The notes below the pieces were generated by a model. That model worked only from the letters and a program-made list of their open reading frames with translations. It was not told the origin of the DNA and did not search any database. Made by a program: the position numbers and the translations under genes. A DNA stretch of 64,000 bases from Argyresthia goedartella (taxonomy: Eukaryota > Arthropoda > Insecta > Lepidoptera > Argyresthiidae). Shown in pieces: positions 11,462-21,639 of the stretch (the stretch's first letter is position 1; every line of letters starts with the position of its first letter). The DNA lies in contig OX463815.1 in assembly GCA_949825045.1 (NCBI GenBank), positions 20,763,231 through 20,827,230 on the forward strand. Direction: 5' to 3'.

Positions 11462-11710
11462 TAATACCTTGGACACTATTTACATACATTGATCTAGCCC
11501 CAAACTAGGATTCCCCTTATCTTGGGTACTAGACAACGATACACATACTTATATAGATGAATATTATACTTAGATAGATAAACAACAATGACTAGGGTAC
11601 AAAACATCCGTTCTCGTCAAACAAATGTTTGCCCCCACCGGGACTCGAACCCGGGACCCTTGGCTTCGTAGGCAGGGTCACTGCCGACTCGGCCATTCAG
11701 GTCGTCAACA
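11462..11710 (-). mobile_element. tRNA-derived SINE, copy 2
   Basis: Read on the minus strand, the head gives an A box (TGGCCGAGTCGG) and a B box (GGTTCGAGTCCCG), then a body that ends in sequence shared with the copy at 30588-30860 (gtacccaagataaggggaatcc-like, then ggctagatc). The head looks leucine-tRNA-like, but no anticodon arm could be confirmed. It is the cleanest copy in the window. Confidence 0.75.
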
Positions 11711-11950
11711 TTGATCACCGGTAATCGCACCGATTCAGTGTGATGGGAAGGCACCGACCCCGCGCCCCCCGCGCGTCGCTCACCCGTCCCCGCCTATCTA
11801 GTTGTTACGCTGTTACACATCACTCTTATAAATAAATGCTGTAAAAATAGTCAACTTAATCAAGGTCTGTGCCACAAACTCAAGAATTTTTGCAGATATT
11901 GGTAAAGAGCTTGGCAGTGAGCACTGGGATATCTCCTCTCAATATCCGAA

Positions 11951-12008
11951 CGCATCAATAGCTGCAAAGTCAAAATACCGTTGGTTACCACGCGCAGCTA
12001 TTGATGCG
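11951..12008. repeat. Short 15-bp foldback
   Basis: Arms 11951-11965 and 11994-12008 are exact reverse complements (cgcatcaatagctgc). The DNA around it to 12860 holds no supported gene. The 65-codon frame at 12012 has a hydrophobic start that could mimic a signal peptide, but nothing else supports it. Confidence 0.7.
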
Positions 12009-12865
12009 CGGGTGACGCTGTGTGTACAAACCGGCATTTTGGTACAATTTTTGTGCATAATGTTGGCATGCTTGGCAAGTGTAAATGCGGCATTAGTCAA
12101 ACTCTACCATGAACATATTTGTCTGTGGTCTTTCGTTGATAAAAATATTCAGACTGGAAAAAACAAAATCACTTTTTCTCGCGCGCGAATTTCGACTGAT
12201 CTTTTCTGAGCTTTTATGGTGAATATTGAATTGTTTCTATAAGAACACACTAATGTTTTTATTGTTTTGAAAAGGTTATCTTGTGTAGATAACGTAGGTA
12301 TAAAACAACATGTATATTTGTTGATGTTTCTCTCATGTCGGCTAGATTTGTGTCGAGAGGGAACATTTTCATAGAAGTCGGTGATTCTCATGTCGGTACA
12401 AAAATAAACTAAGGTCACAGTGACATTTTTTTCGCATAAACTAAGAGAGGGTTTCATTAGCTACTCAGATCTACAATTTGTATAGTTCTAAGAGTTACCA
12501 TTCCAACAGAATCACTTGATACGTCAGTCAAGTACCGCGCGCGGGTGGGCTCAAAATATGCCGCGGATCCTAGCTGTTTCGCGCCGGGGCGGGCCGGATT
12601 CGCGGAGGTTAATACGGTATTTGACTGCTAGCCAAAATAGATACTTTTTAGGCACTGTCAAAACGGTAATTCTGTTCACGAGTTCTAAGAAATACTAGCA
12701 TGTGACGTCATAGTCAAATGTTGTCTTTTTAACACAAAATTGTCAAACGTTTTTGTTGAAAATGTAAGTATGTATTCATAAATGTAAATATCAGTTTCCG
12801 GAACATGTACTTTTTTTGGAATCTACTTCTTCGTCAGTGAAAATAGGTGTTAAATTAGCCATAAA

Positions 12866-13001
12866 ATGCCACTTGCAAAATCTGCCGGGGGCCCTACTCA
12901 ATTTTTTCCAAGAAATGTCGCGGAACTGGGTGAACATGAACAGCCCTTTGCGAGACTTTCCACTGATGAGTGGGTGCCATCTCTGATCAAGAGGAGTAAG
13001 T
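12866..13001 (+). CDS. Candidate first coding exon (45-aa frame ending at a donor)
   Basis: An ATG at 12866 opens a frame of 45 codons that begins MPLAKSAGGPTQFFPRNVAE and contains LSTDEWVPSLIKR. A textbook donor (a/gtaagt) lies at the end of the frame, just before the TAA at 13001-13003, so the exon would leave in phase 1. Composition is more protein-like than the surroundings. I do not recognise it, and no acceptor partner is obvious. It could be an alternative first exon of the host gene, a separate small gene or an exon relic. 13004-13403 holds nothing recognisable. Confidence 0.3.
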
Positions 13002-13408
13002 AAATAGGAATCTCATGCAACAGGAGACTCATAGAGTTGTTTTGCAGAGCAATTAGTTGGTGAATTTTGAGCTAATCTAAAAGACATTTAGCGTGTCCAG
13101 CGGAGCAGCAAAAAAAAATACTATTTTGCACGACTTACCTTTGCGTTCCTACAGTAAGGAATACGCCAGTTAAAGATATTTCTTGAATTGGTACTCAGCT
13201 TTACCTTGAAATCCAAATAACTGGATTTTGGAATTTGGATTCGCATTTTTTTTCCTTTTAACGTTGCAAACTCCTAGTGTTGTAAAAATCGATACAGTAA
13301 CATCGGAGATATATCGATTCGATCGGAAAAATATGTCGATTGGTTAAATCGATACATAAATTTTATATTTTTGTTGATCGTTTTATTTTTCTTTTGCTTA
13401 TTTACTTA

Positions 13409-13955
13409 TGTTCAGGCTTCTCGGCACCTAATGACCTCGTAGGGGCCCATCAGCTACGAGGTAGCGTAGCGATCAGTTGCCAAGAAGTTTGAACGTCGGC
13501 GATTCACCGAGCTACAATGATTGGGTTCGATCTAACCTGGTCTGTGCTTCGGTCCCGTCAACCTCCTGTCTCTCTGCAAGGCCCGGGTGCACCCTAGGCT
13601 CTTCTTGGTAGACAGGTTCTTCAGCCAACCTCCTGTGTGACTGGCGGGCCAGCCTCGAGCAGCACAGTGTTCCAACACAGGTTATGTTACGTGGTAAAAA
13701 ACCAATCGGCCACGTAAATGCGAACTTTATCTAGTTCGGGGAACCACAACACACTCAGCTATATAGACAATCCTGAGGGAACCTCGAATACATTCCAGAT
13801 GGACTGCGATTTAATTTCAATACCCTATCCAAAACGCGTTTACATTGCGAGGGCTTTCGTCTGTCAGTTGTCAAAAACTGCAAGGTTGGCAGCAACGTCA
13901 AATTCAAAATGGCCGTTCCGAAACCATCGATCGAATATCGATTTGGAATCGAACA
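13409..13955 (-). repeat. BEL/Pao 3' LTR
   Basis: This is the downstream LTR on the minus-strand element. It matches 20250-20796 base for base by eye, with short inverted termini TGTTC/GAACA. The element's polypurine stretch lies just inside (read on the minus strand as GGGCGGGTGA, about 13957-13966), between the pol stop and the LTR. Small open frames inside the LTR are identical in both copies and are not genes. Confidence 0.96.
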
Positions 13956-13987
13956 ATCACCCGCCCGGACAGGCACCCACCTGTCCC

Positions 13988-16900
13988 CTAATCTACGGGC
14001 AGCCGAGACAACGTTGCTACCGCTCGTTTTAGAACCGAGCCTCCTACTAGAACCTCCGCAGACCGGGGGGTCCCGTCCTTGCCAGGGAACAAGTTAACAA
14101 TGCGCCCCCTGCGCCAACGTAGTGGCGGTAGGTTAGCATCCTTAACCAGAACGAGGTCACCAACACTAGGGGGGCTGGTTTTGTCAGTCCACTTAAGGCG
14201 CTGTTGTAAGATATGCAGATACTCGAGCGACCAACGCTTCCAGAAATTCTGAGTAAACTGCTGCAACATCTGATACCTTGACAACCGATACAATTTCACT
14301 CCCTCGAAGGGGTGCTCGGGCAACGCATTAAGTGGCTGTCCTATCAAGAAATGGCCTGGGGTCAGAGCCTCCAGGTCATTTGGATCCGAGCTGAGCGGAC
14401 ACAACGGTCGCGAATTGAGAACGGCCTCGATCTTACAAAACAATGTCGCGAGCTCCTCAAAAGTCAGCGCGGTCTGACCTACTATACGCCCCAAGTGCGT
14501 CTTAGCTGACTTAACTACGGCCTCAAAAATCCCACCCCAGTGGGGGCAACTCGGTGGGCTGAAGGTCCACTGTATACCCCGACGGGAGAGGGCCGTTCCA
14601 ATATCCACTTTATTTACATTCAAAAAGTTGTCTATCTCTCGTAAGTATCGTTCCGCACCGACGTAGTTAGTGCCGTTATCAGAGCGGATCAAAGTTGGAA
14701 GTCCCCTTCGAGAAACAAACCTATCCAAACAAGCAATGAAAGCCTCTGTCGAGAGATCAGCAACGAGCTCGAGATGTACCGCCTTGGTGGATAAACAAAC
14801 AAACACACATAGGTACGCCTTGTATTGCTTAGCGGTACGCAATCGTGAACTCTTCACCATAAACGGTCCGGCAAAATCCGTACCAACACCTGAAAACGGT
14901 CTGACCTCATTCACACGATCAGGGGGCAAGTCCCCCATGAGAGGTTGCATCGTGGCAGCCTTAAGTCGATAACAAGGCATGCACCGAAACACGATGTTCC
15001 GTATGACACGGCGGGCAGATAAGATCCAAAACTCCCGCTGGAGCGTGGCCAACAACGCGTTACAGCCGGCATGCGCGTTTTTAATATGACGATCAGTCAC
15101 CAGCAATTCACCTAACTGTCCCCCCTTGGGGAGCAGAAGTGGGTGACGAGCCGAATACGACAGATTCGCATTGCGCAATCTTCCTCCTACCCGAAGTAAC
15201 CCGGTCGAATCAACAAAGGGGTTGAGACGCGCGACGGCTCCCTTCAATTTCGAATGTCCACTTCGTATAATCTCCAATTCTGCCCCAAACTTCGAGGACT
15301 GTACCAGCCGGACCAAATTCAGTAGCGACTCGTTTCGCTCTGCCGGAGTCAGAATAGGGTTCAACGTTCGCTGATCGCGAGGAGTACGACAATTTCGAGC
15401 GAATCTCCTAATCCAAGTGGACACGTTTATCAACTTGTCAAGTGAGCTATACCGGTCCAGCAGAAACCCGGCGTCAGGGTCCTCAGCCTTCTGGGTAACA
15501 AGCACGGCCGCTCTGGGGCCATGATCCGAAGATACTACTACATGGCTGTGGGGCCAGTCCGATTCTCTCCTGGCAAGCCAGGGTGGTCCCCACCACAAAT
15601 GGTGTCTAACGAGTTCAGGAGCCCGACATCCCCTGGATGCACAATCAGACGGGTTCAATTCTCCTGGTATATGTCTCCAGGTCAGTGGGACCTCAGACGA
15701 CACAATCTGGGAGACACGGTTCGCAACAAAAACCTCTAAGTTATGGACCGAAGCCTTCAGCCAGCACAAAACAATCTGGCTGTCCGTCCACGCGTACACC
15801 GTATCCTCCAAAACCACTGACCCACGCAACACTGTTAGAGTGTGATTCAAAAGTTTGGTCAAAAGAGCAGCCCCGGACAGTTCCAGTTTTGGAATCGTCA
15901 TCCTTGTCCGAATAGGCGCTACCTTGCTTTTTGCCAAAACCAAACGCACGTCGACCTCCCCGGTGGAGGTGACGGTTCGCAAATAAACCGCTGCCGCAAA
16001 CCCTCGTTCAGAGGCATCACAAAACCCGTGAAGGGTTGCCCTGTAATCCCCAGCAGGGACCAATTTCCTCGGCAGCGATACATTATTTATGTCCGATAGC
16101 GAGGTGAACATTCGCGTCCAATCAGTCAACAAATCACCTGAGAGGTGGGTGTCCCAGGTCAACTGAGCCGCCCATAGCCTTTGCATAAAACATTTGAGAG
16201 CAAAGGTGACTGGAGAAATCCATCCATTCGGGTCGAACGTTCTCGCAATCGTTGACAGTACTGACCGCTTCGTCCAGGCCTTCGGTGTTTCTAAAACCAC
16301 CCGATAGGTAAACTCATCATGGACGGGCCGGTACTGAATTCCAAGCACTGACAACATGTTAGGGTTGTCAGGATTCTCAAAAACGTGCGGGTCTTGTTGA
16401 AACTCATCTGGGAGACCAGCCATCAACTCAGGGGAGTTGGACATCCACTTGCGTAGTTCATAGCCGCCTCGTTCCAGCAATTGAATGAGCTCGTCACGTC
16501 GGTCCAGAGCTTCCTCTACACTGGCTGCCCCTGTGCAGACGTCATCGACGTACAAATCTTGCTCCAGGATAGCGGCGGCTCTAGGATAGCTCACACGGTC
16601 ACGCGACGCCAACTCCCGCAGGGTACGCATCGCCAAATACGGGCTAGACCGTAACCCATACGTGTTCGTGTTCAACTCATAGACCTTGACTGGCTCGGCC
16701 GTGGACTCACGCCAAAGTATCAACTGATACCTTCTGTCAGCCGGATGAATTACCGTTTGCCTAAACATCATCCGAATGTCTGCGACAAATACAATCTGGT
16801 GCCTCCGAAAGCTCGTGAGAATATCCGAAATATCACGGCTCAACTTGGGTCCCGAATGTAGACACTGATTCAGGGACATCCCGTTCGAGGTAGGTGCTGA

Positions 16901-17878
16901 CCCATCAAAAACAACTCGAATCTTGCCGGTAGGGGTTCGTAGGACGGCATGGTGTGGAAGGAAACAATGATCCTCAGATCTCCAGTCCACACCCGATACC
17001 GACATGTGTCCTAACGACTCATACTCCCTCATGAAATCAACATATTTTTGTTTAAATACGGCGTCCCTTGTCATCCTACGCTCCATCGACATCAATATCG
17101 TCTCAGCCATCTTCCTAGATTCTCCTAGTGGAGGTCGATCGGCCCTGAAAGGCAGTCGAGTTACAAAACGACCAGAACGAAGGCGACCAGTACTATTCTG
17201 GTAAAACAACTCACACTCTTCTTCGTCTGCGTCGACTCGACGAACGGTGGGAGGGTCCTCTATCTCCCAGAAACGTTGGATAGCGTCTGACAACGCTGAG
17301 CCAATAAGTATGCCATCTGACTCGGCAGGCCTAACCATTGGCAATGCCGGACCCATGATCACGTGACCAAACTTAGTATCCACAGCAATCAACCCGTCCG
17401 GCTGAAGAACTCGCCGATCCGACAACAGAAACCTACCCAGAACGTCTGCTCCCAGTAGCAGGTCGACCGGGGCTGGAGTGTCAAAATCGGGATCCGCCAG
17501 CTTGAGTCCTGATGTCAGGAATCGAACGGCCGGATTCAACTTCACCAAGGGGTGTCTGCCCATGACATGCGTCATTACTAAAGCTTGCACGGATGTTTTT
17601 GTCAAAATGTCATAACGTGGAGAGAACGTGATCACCGATTGACCAACTACATTCGTAACCGTAACATTCCCCACGCCCCGTATTGATTTATTATAGCTAT
17701 TTACCTTGAGGCCCAACCATTTTGCTAAATCGTTCGATACAATGCAGCCCTGAGCTCCAGAATCTAATAGGGCGCGAACGTATGTTGGGTTGCCCGCCAA
17801 ATCCCAAACAAGCACAGAGGCGATCGGTAACACCACCGTCTCCGGTTGGGGGGCAACAAATGGTTGGGCCGCAAATTC
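13988..17878 (-). CDS. pol: BEL/Pao pol: protease, RT, RNase H, integrase
   Basis: About 1297 open codons follow the TAG at 17879-17881. Counting from the GTG at 17836: aspartic protease DSGA at 25-28; reverse transcriptase with YVDD at 429-432; RNase H with FCDAS near 605 and TDSQ near 685; integrase H-H-C-C zinc finger near 916-955, then D987, D1053 and E1105 as the DDE triad. All catalytic motifs are present, and the frame has no further stop until 13988-13990. Pol has no evident start of its own and would be made as part of a Gag-Pol polyprotein. The protein copies and inserts the element's own RNA. The length is normal for the family. Confidence 0.95.
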   Translation of the reverse strand, partial: EFAAQPFVAPQPETVVLPIASVLVWDLAGNPTYVRALLDSGAQGCIVSNDLAKWLGLKVNSYNKSIRGVGNVTVTNVVGQSVITFSPRYDILTKTSVQALVMTHVMGRHPLVKLNPAVRFLTSGLKLADPDFDTPAPVDLLLGADVLGRFLLSDRRVLQPDGLIAVDTKFGHVIMGPALPMVRPAESDGILIGSALSDAIQRFWEIEDPPTVRRVDADEEECELFYQNSTGRLRSGRFVTRLPFRADRPPLGESRKMAETILMSMERRMTRDAVFKQKYVDFMREYESLGHMSVSGVDWRSEDHCFLPHHAVLRTPTGKIRVVFDGSAPTSNGMSLNQCLHSGPKLSRDISDILTSFRRHQIVFVADIRMMFRQTVIHPADRRYQLILWRESTAEPVKVYELNTNTYGLRSSPYLAMRTLRELASRDRVSYPRAAAILEQDLYVDDVCTGAASVEEALDRRDELIQLLERGGYELRKWMSNSPELMAGLPDEFQQDPHVFENPDNPNMLSVLGIQYRPVHDEFTYRVVLETPKAWTKRSVLSTIARTFDPNGWISPVTFALKCFMQRLWAAQLTWDTHLSGDLLTDWTRMFTSLSDINNVSLPRKLVPAGDYRATLHGFCDASERGFAAAVYLRTVTSTGEVDVRLVLAKSKVAPIRTRMTIPKLELSGAALLTKLLNHTLTVLRGSVVLEDTVYAWTDSQIVLCWLKASVHNLEVFVANRVSQIVSSEVPLTWRHIPGELNPSDCASRGCRAPELVRHHLWWGPPWLARRESDWPHSHVVVSSDHGPRAAVLVTQKAEDPDAGFLLDRYSSLDKLINVSTWIRRFARNCRTPRDQRTLNPILTPAERNESLLNLVRLVQSSKFGAELEIIRSGHSKLKGAVARLNPFVDSTGLLRVGGRLRNANLSYSARHPLLLPKGGQLGELLVTDRHIKNAHAGCNALLATLQREFWILSARRVIRNIVFRCMPCYRLKAATMQPLMGDLPPDRVNEVRPFSGVGTDFAGPFMVKSSRLRTAKQYKAYLCVFVCLSTKAVHLELVADLSTEAFIACLDRFVSRRGLPTLIRSDNGTNYVGAERYLREIDNFLNVNKVDIGTALSRRGIQWTFSPPSCPHWGGIFEAVVKSAKTHLGRIVGQTALTFEELATLFCKIEAVLNSRPLCPLSSDPNDLEALTPGHFLIGQPLNALPEHPFEGVKLYRLSRYQMLQQFTQNFWKRWSLEYLHILQQRLKWTDKTSPPSVGDLVLVKDANLPPLRWRRGRIVNLFPGKDGTPRSAEVLVGGSVLKRAVATLSRLPVD

Positions 17879-18985
17879 CTAGCGAGGACCCCCGGGGCCC
17901 CACTGTGCCTGTAACCGATCAGGTATGCAGCTATACGCCAGAGGGTCCCATTGTACAAATGGCCCACGCGCCGGTTCCATTCCCAACCTACGATTCCCCT
18001 TAAAGGGGGGTGGGCGTGAATTCAATCGTGGCCGCTCCATGAGCGGGGGGGACATCACATGTGACCGACGAGGACAAGGCGACGAGCGGGGCGACAACTG
18101 AGGCGGCGTCCGAACCGCACCCGCATAGCTCGAAGGTGTCCCATGCCACCCGCCCGTTACGGCCCGCTCAACACACCCAATGTCCCGCTGAGTCGGATGC
18201 TGAGTCGCAACCGAAAACTCAGGGCCCCCCATGTGATGACCCTGAGTGCGGCCCTGCACCCCTGGGTGGCCACGTGCTTGTGGCCCCATTGCCCGCTGAG
18301 TTGGATGCTGAGTCACAAACGAAAACTCAGGGCCCCCCATGTGATGACCCTGAGTGCGGCCCTGCACCCTAGTACCGCCCTGTGCACGTGGGGACGTTGG
18401 CCCCTGAGTTGCGCTCCGAGTTGCAAACGAATTCTCAGGGCCCCATGCCGTGTCACCCTGGGTACGGCCCTGTGGTGGCTGTTGGCCGGACCGGTTCATG
18501 CACAACAGATTGTTGTGGGCCCCACCACAATATCCGTACATTTTTGTGCGCGTGCAGTCCCTAGCCATGTGTGGCCCGAGGCACAGGAAACACCAGCTCC
18601 GCTGCTTGGCCATCCGGCGCCGTCCCTCAACCCTAAGTTCCCCGAACTTATTGCAATTGGCCACAGCATGGCCAATCTGCCTACAACATGGGCAGGTCTC
18701 ACTATGTGGGGTCAATGCACTCACAGTCTCATACGACTGCCGGTTGGTGCGGTCCTTCCTCGTCGGAGGGCCCCTACTCACAGCGCTCCCGGCAGCTCTC
18801 TGTGGCTCCGAAGGATGGGTGACCGTCAACCCCAAATTCTCTGCCCGTCGAGCCTCCTCTTCCAAGAATCCGACCAAGTCGGAGAAGGCGGGCAGGTCCT
18901 CGGCCGACCTCCCGTGAGACTGTTCGAAACGAGTCTGCACGTCAGCGGGTAGGCGGGAAAGTAAAATGTACAGCAGTAGGTACGA
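17879..18985 (-). CDS. gag: BEL/Pao gag, C-terminal part with zinc knuckles
   Basis: This is open between the TGA at 18986-18988 and the TAG at 17879-17881, in the same frame as the parts on either side. It holds a CCHC knuckle (CPCCRQIGHAVANC), a second knuckle (CFLCLGPHMARDC) and a third CGGAHNNLLC motif, as in BEL/Pao nucleocapsids. A glycine/glutamine-rich tandem repeat follows, then a proline-rich tail. The TAG sits between nucleocapsid and protease, where some retroelements use stop-codon readthrough; whether it is functional or a mutation cannot be told from one copy. Confidence 0.9.
   Translation of the reverse strand, partial: SYLLLYILLSRLPADVQTRFEQSHGRSAEDLPAFSDLVGFLEEEARRAENLGLTVTHPSEPQRAAGSAVSRGPPTRKDRTNRQSYETVSALTPHSETCPCCRQIGHAVANCNKFGELRVEGRRRMAKQRSWCFLCLGPHMARDCTRTKMYGYCGGAHNNLLCMNRSGQQPPQGRTQGDTAWGPENSFATRSATQGPTSPRAQGGTRVQGRTQGHHMGGPEFSFVTQHPTQRAMGPQARGHPGVQGRTQGHHMGGPEFSVATQHPTQRDIGCVERAVTGGWHGTPSSYAGAVRTPPQLSPRSSPCPRRSHVMSPPLMERPRLNSRPPPFKGNRRLGMEPARGPFVQWDPLAYSCIPDRLQAQWGPGGPR
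18190..18490 (-). repeat. Three tandem ~108-bp repeats inside gag
   Basis: Units start near 18190, 18298 and 18406 (plus-strand coordinates), sharing aactcagggcccc and ggccctg blocks. The first two are nearly identical over most of their length, and the third is diverged. They encode QGRTQGHHMGGPEFS-type segments after the knuckles. Such expansion is unusual in a nucleocapsid and suggests slippage or unequal exchange. Confidence 0.85.
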
Positions 18986-19708
18986 TCATTCACCAACCGG
19001 AAGTCCAAGATTCTCTAGAGCCTTGGTGACGGACAACAACGGGTTCAAAACCTCCGTCTGTATGGCCCCGACCTTGTTCACAACCGGGATACTAAACAAA
19101 CGGTTCAGTTGGGCATCGGCCAACCTCCGTTTGTTATGGTAACGTCTGACCAACAATTGTCTGGCCGTTTCATAGTTACCCTCCGTAACTGTCAAATGAG
19201 CGACCAGCTCCCTAGGCTCACCCCTCAATGCTGCCACCAGCTGAGCCATCTTGACAGACTTGGTAATGTCCGATCGCATGTGCACCAAACTGTCGAACAG
19301 ATTGATGAAGCTCATCCATTCACCGGACACTCCGTCAAAAGTAGGCATAGTTATGGCCGGTAACCTGGACCCTGAACCCTGAAGCGGCAGAGGTGCTTCA
19401 ATGTCACCACCATGGCTGGACTCGCGCTGTCTACGTATGTCCGCAGCCTTCTGCGTGATAGCAGCTGCCATCTCCATACATTGGTCGACATCCCCTAGCA
19501 ACCGTGACAGCCTGTCAGGTGCGCAACCATCAACTGATTCCGCCTGCGCGGACAATTCGAGCAGGGTGCTCGAATTGTAACGTTCCTTAACGTCCATAGA
19601 CCGCTCCAATACCACATCATGCCTATCTAAACGGTCTATCAGACCGTGTGCGGAGGAAAACCATCTGAGTTCCTTAGAAACACCCTTCTGGATTTCAGAT
19701 AACGACAT
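18986..19708 (-). CDS. gag: BEL/Pao gag, N-terminal part (DUF1759-like)
   Basis: This frame has 240 codons from the ATG at 19708 to a TGA at 18986-18988. The second half, with FDGVSGEWMSFINLFDSLVH followed by AALRGEPRELVAHL, is the gag core typical of BEL/Pao elements. The frame continues unchanged after the stop into the zinc-knuckle part, so one base substitution could explain the interruption. The region 19709-20227 is the untranslated leader, with no gene. Confidence 0.9.
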   Translation of the reverse strand: MSLSEIQKGVSKELRWFSSAHGLIDRLDRHDVVLERSMDVKERYNSSTLLELSAQAESVDGCAPDRLSRLLGDVDQCMEMAAAITQKAADIRRQRESSHGGDIEAPLPLQGSGSRLPAITMPTFDGVSGEWMSFINLFDSLVHMRSDITKSVKMAQLVAALRGEPRELVAHLTVTEGNYETARQLLVRRYHNKRRLADAQLNRLFSIPVVNKVGAIQTEVLNPLLSVTKALENLGLPVGE

Positions 19709-20227
19709 GATCGGAACGATACTTACTCACAATTTGCAGTAACTCAATTTTATTGGACCCTCCAGTCTATAACCCAAACGAGGGAACCCTAAACTATAAC
19801 TTAAACAATGTTGATTTCCTTAAACAATAGGAACCGAGTTTTATATCTATATAAATTCTGTAAATAACAATTTAGTTTCCCTTTATCACTACAACACACA
19901 CAGATAGTCAATATTAGTTCAAGTTATAAATTGCTATAACTGAAAACAATGTAATAGCCTGCTATCAATAGATGTAACTACCTATGTTAACCAAAACATT
20001 CATTAGCATTACTAGACCACTAATAGATTGACTAACTGGTACTTCAATGCAAATTTCAACTCAATATCTGTCTGTCTACTACCAGCAATAGACCTATAGC
20101 TTACAATACTACCAATCTATGTGGATATAGGAACACAACCAAGTTATCTAATAACCGCCTATACCTACAGATTGATAGTCTCAAATCGTGTCTTCCTGGA
20201 GCCCTTGACGGCTGCAAATCTCAGGAA

Positions 20228-20245
20228 GCCACGCTCTAGCTACCA
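20228..20245 (-). promoter_or_regulatory. Primer binding site of the BEL/Pao element
   Basis: On the minus strand TGGTAGCTAGAGCGTGGC begins four bases inside the 5' LTR. It starts with TGG, as required to pair with the CCA 3' end of a tRNA primer. I cannot name the tRNA. Confidence 0.75.
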
Positions 20246-20249
20246 AATG

Positions 20250-20796
20250 TGTTCAGGCTTCTCGGCACCTAATGACCTCGTAGGGGCCCATCAGCTACGA
20301 GGTAGCGTAGCGATCAGTTGCCAAGAAGTTTGAACGTCGGCGATTCACCGAGCTACAATGATTGGGTTCGATCTAACCTGGTCTGTGCTTCGGTCCCGTC
20401 AACCTCCTGTCTCTCTGCAAGGCCCGGGTGCACCCTAGGCTCTTCTTGGTAGACAGGTTCTTCAGCCAACCTCCTGTGTGACTGGCGGGCCAGCCTCGAG
20501 CAGCACAGTGTTCCAACACAGGTTATGTTACGTGGTAAAAAACCAATCGGCCACGTAAATGCGAACTTTATCTAGTTCGGGGAACCACAACACACTCAGC
20601 TATATAGACAATCCTGAGGGAACCTCGAATACATTCCAGATGGACTGCGATTTAATTTCAATACCCTATCCAAAACGCGTTTACATTGCGAGGGCTTTCG
20701 TCTGTCAGTTGTCAAAAACTGCAAGGTTGGCAGCAACGTCAAATTCAAAATGGCCGTTCCGAAACCATCGATCGAATATCGATTTGGAATCGAACA
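20250..20796 (-). repeat. BEL/Pao 5' LTR
   Basis: This is the upstream LTR on the minus strand and is identical by eye to 13409-13955. It should hold the promoter and polyadenylation signals of the element, but I could not place a TATA box with confidence. Confidence 0.96.
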
Positions 20797-21239
20797 ACTT
20801 ATTTACATTATTTTAAAGTCCAAGTTGATCAGACTTTAGGTATTATTTTTACAACGTCATATCAAAAACTTACGTTTCAACAGTTTCCTCAAAATTATTA
20901 ATTTCGGAATAGGAATTAATCGAAATAACTGAGACTACACCTATTTTTTTCTATCTTAATAGGTAGCGGCAACTCACCAACTGTCCAGCTTACCAACCAA
21001 CATTATGGTCCAGTTGTTTTGATTTTAGGCTTTATACCCTTACCCTGGGAACCACCGACATAGATCATACAACTAAGCGACAGTGGCGTTATCTTTACTG
21101 AAACACGACGATTTTTTGAACTACGCCCCTTGTTGATTGGCTATCGCTACTATTCGCTACAAACAGCCCGCACCGTGGTGGTTCGTTTACACGACAAAAG
21201 AGGACTCTGCCGGAATGTGATTATGAATGTATTAACCAC

Positions 21240-21395
21240 AGAGTACATTATTCTATTTACTCTGTGAACTGAAGACCTCGCAAGAGAAAGGAAATTTGCG
21301 TTTTATTATTATTTTTCAACCCCACACCCCTTGAAATTTATCGGATGAACAAGTGGAATCATTATAAAAACAATAACCCGACTGCATTTTCTTTC
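21240..21395 (+). repeat. Dispersed repeat S (cacccc-ttgaaatttatcgg family)
   Basis: The segment with ttgaaatttatcggatgaacaagtggaat and ending taacccgactgcat matches 43019-43150 in reverse and 43520-43620 in the same orientation. The copy pair at 43 kb suggests it is one arm of an inverted-repeat element. 20802-21239 shows no gene. Confidence 0.6.
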
Positions 21396-21560
21396 ATAAT
21401 TTCATAATTTCTTTATTCCACACAAATGATATCATAAAGAGTTCCATAAAATTGTGGGCGCGCTTATCTCTAACAAGAGATCTCCTTCGGCAAACCAGAT
21501 TAAGATGGGAAAGTTTGCTTGCTGAGCAGGGGTAGATTTGTGTGTACAACAATATGACGA
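21396..21560 (-). mobile_element. LINE 3' UTR fragment, same family as 3655-4232
   Basis: It shares ctttatt, gcttatctctaacaagaga and gtgtacaacaata-type blocks, in the same order, with the 3' UTR at 3655-3810. No coding sequence is left. The T-rich plus-strand start marks the A-rich 3' end of a minus-strand insertion. Confidence 0.6.
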
Positions 21561-21639
21561 AAAAAACGAGCTCTTCAATAAATTAAATAAAATATATGAT
21601 TACTTTATTTATTCTTTCCATATCATATACGAAGGCACC

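Larger units (their letters stand above)
13404..20801 (-). mobile_element. Full-length BEL/Pao LTR retrotransposon with ACTTA target duplication
   Basis: Two 547-bp LTRs (13409-13955 and 20250-20796) flank gag and pol on the minus strand. Both LTRs begin TGTTC and end GAACA, and the 5-bp sequence ACTTA borders both ends (13404-13408 and 20797-20801), as expected for integrase-made insertion. By eye the LTRs are identical, so the insertion is recent. The coding region occupies a single frame from 19708 to 13988 but is interrupted by two in-frame stops (18986-18988 and 17879-17881). Domain order is gag, protease, RT, RNase H, integrase, which is the BEL/Pao arrangement. Confidence 0.97.

Noticed and set aside
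11630..11710. tRNA gene on the minus strand
   Set aside because: A and B boxes are present but the body and repeated copies show it is a SINE head; no complete cloverleaf could be drawn.
12012..12206. Small secreted protein
   Set aside because: A hydrophobic N-terminus alone is weak evidence; no promoter, splice sites, cysteine pattern or known family support it.
13718..14032. 104-codon frame starting in the left LTR
   Set aside because: The same frame occurs in the right LTR (20559 on). It lies in LTR DNA and crosses the LTR border.
18143..18952. 269-codon plus-strand open frame
   Set aside because: It is antisense to the BEL gag zinc-knuckle and tandem-repeat region; GC-rich repeats keep the reverse strand open. 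No domain is seen.
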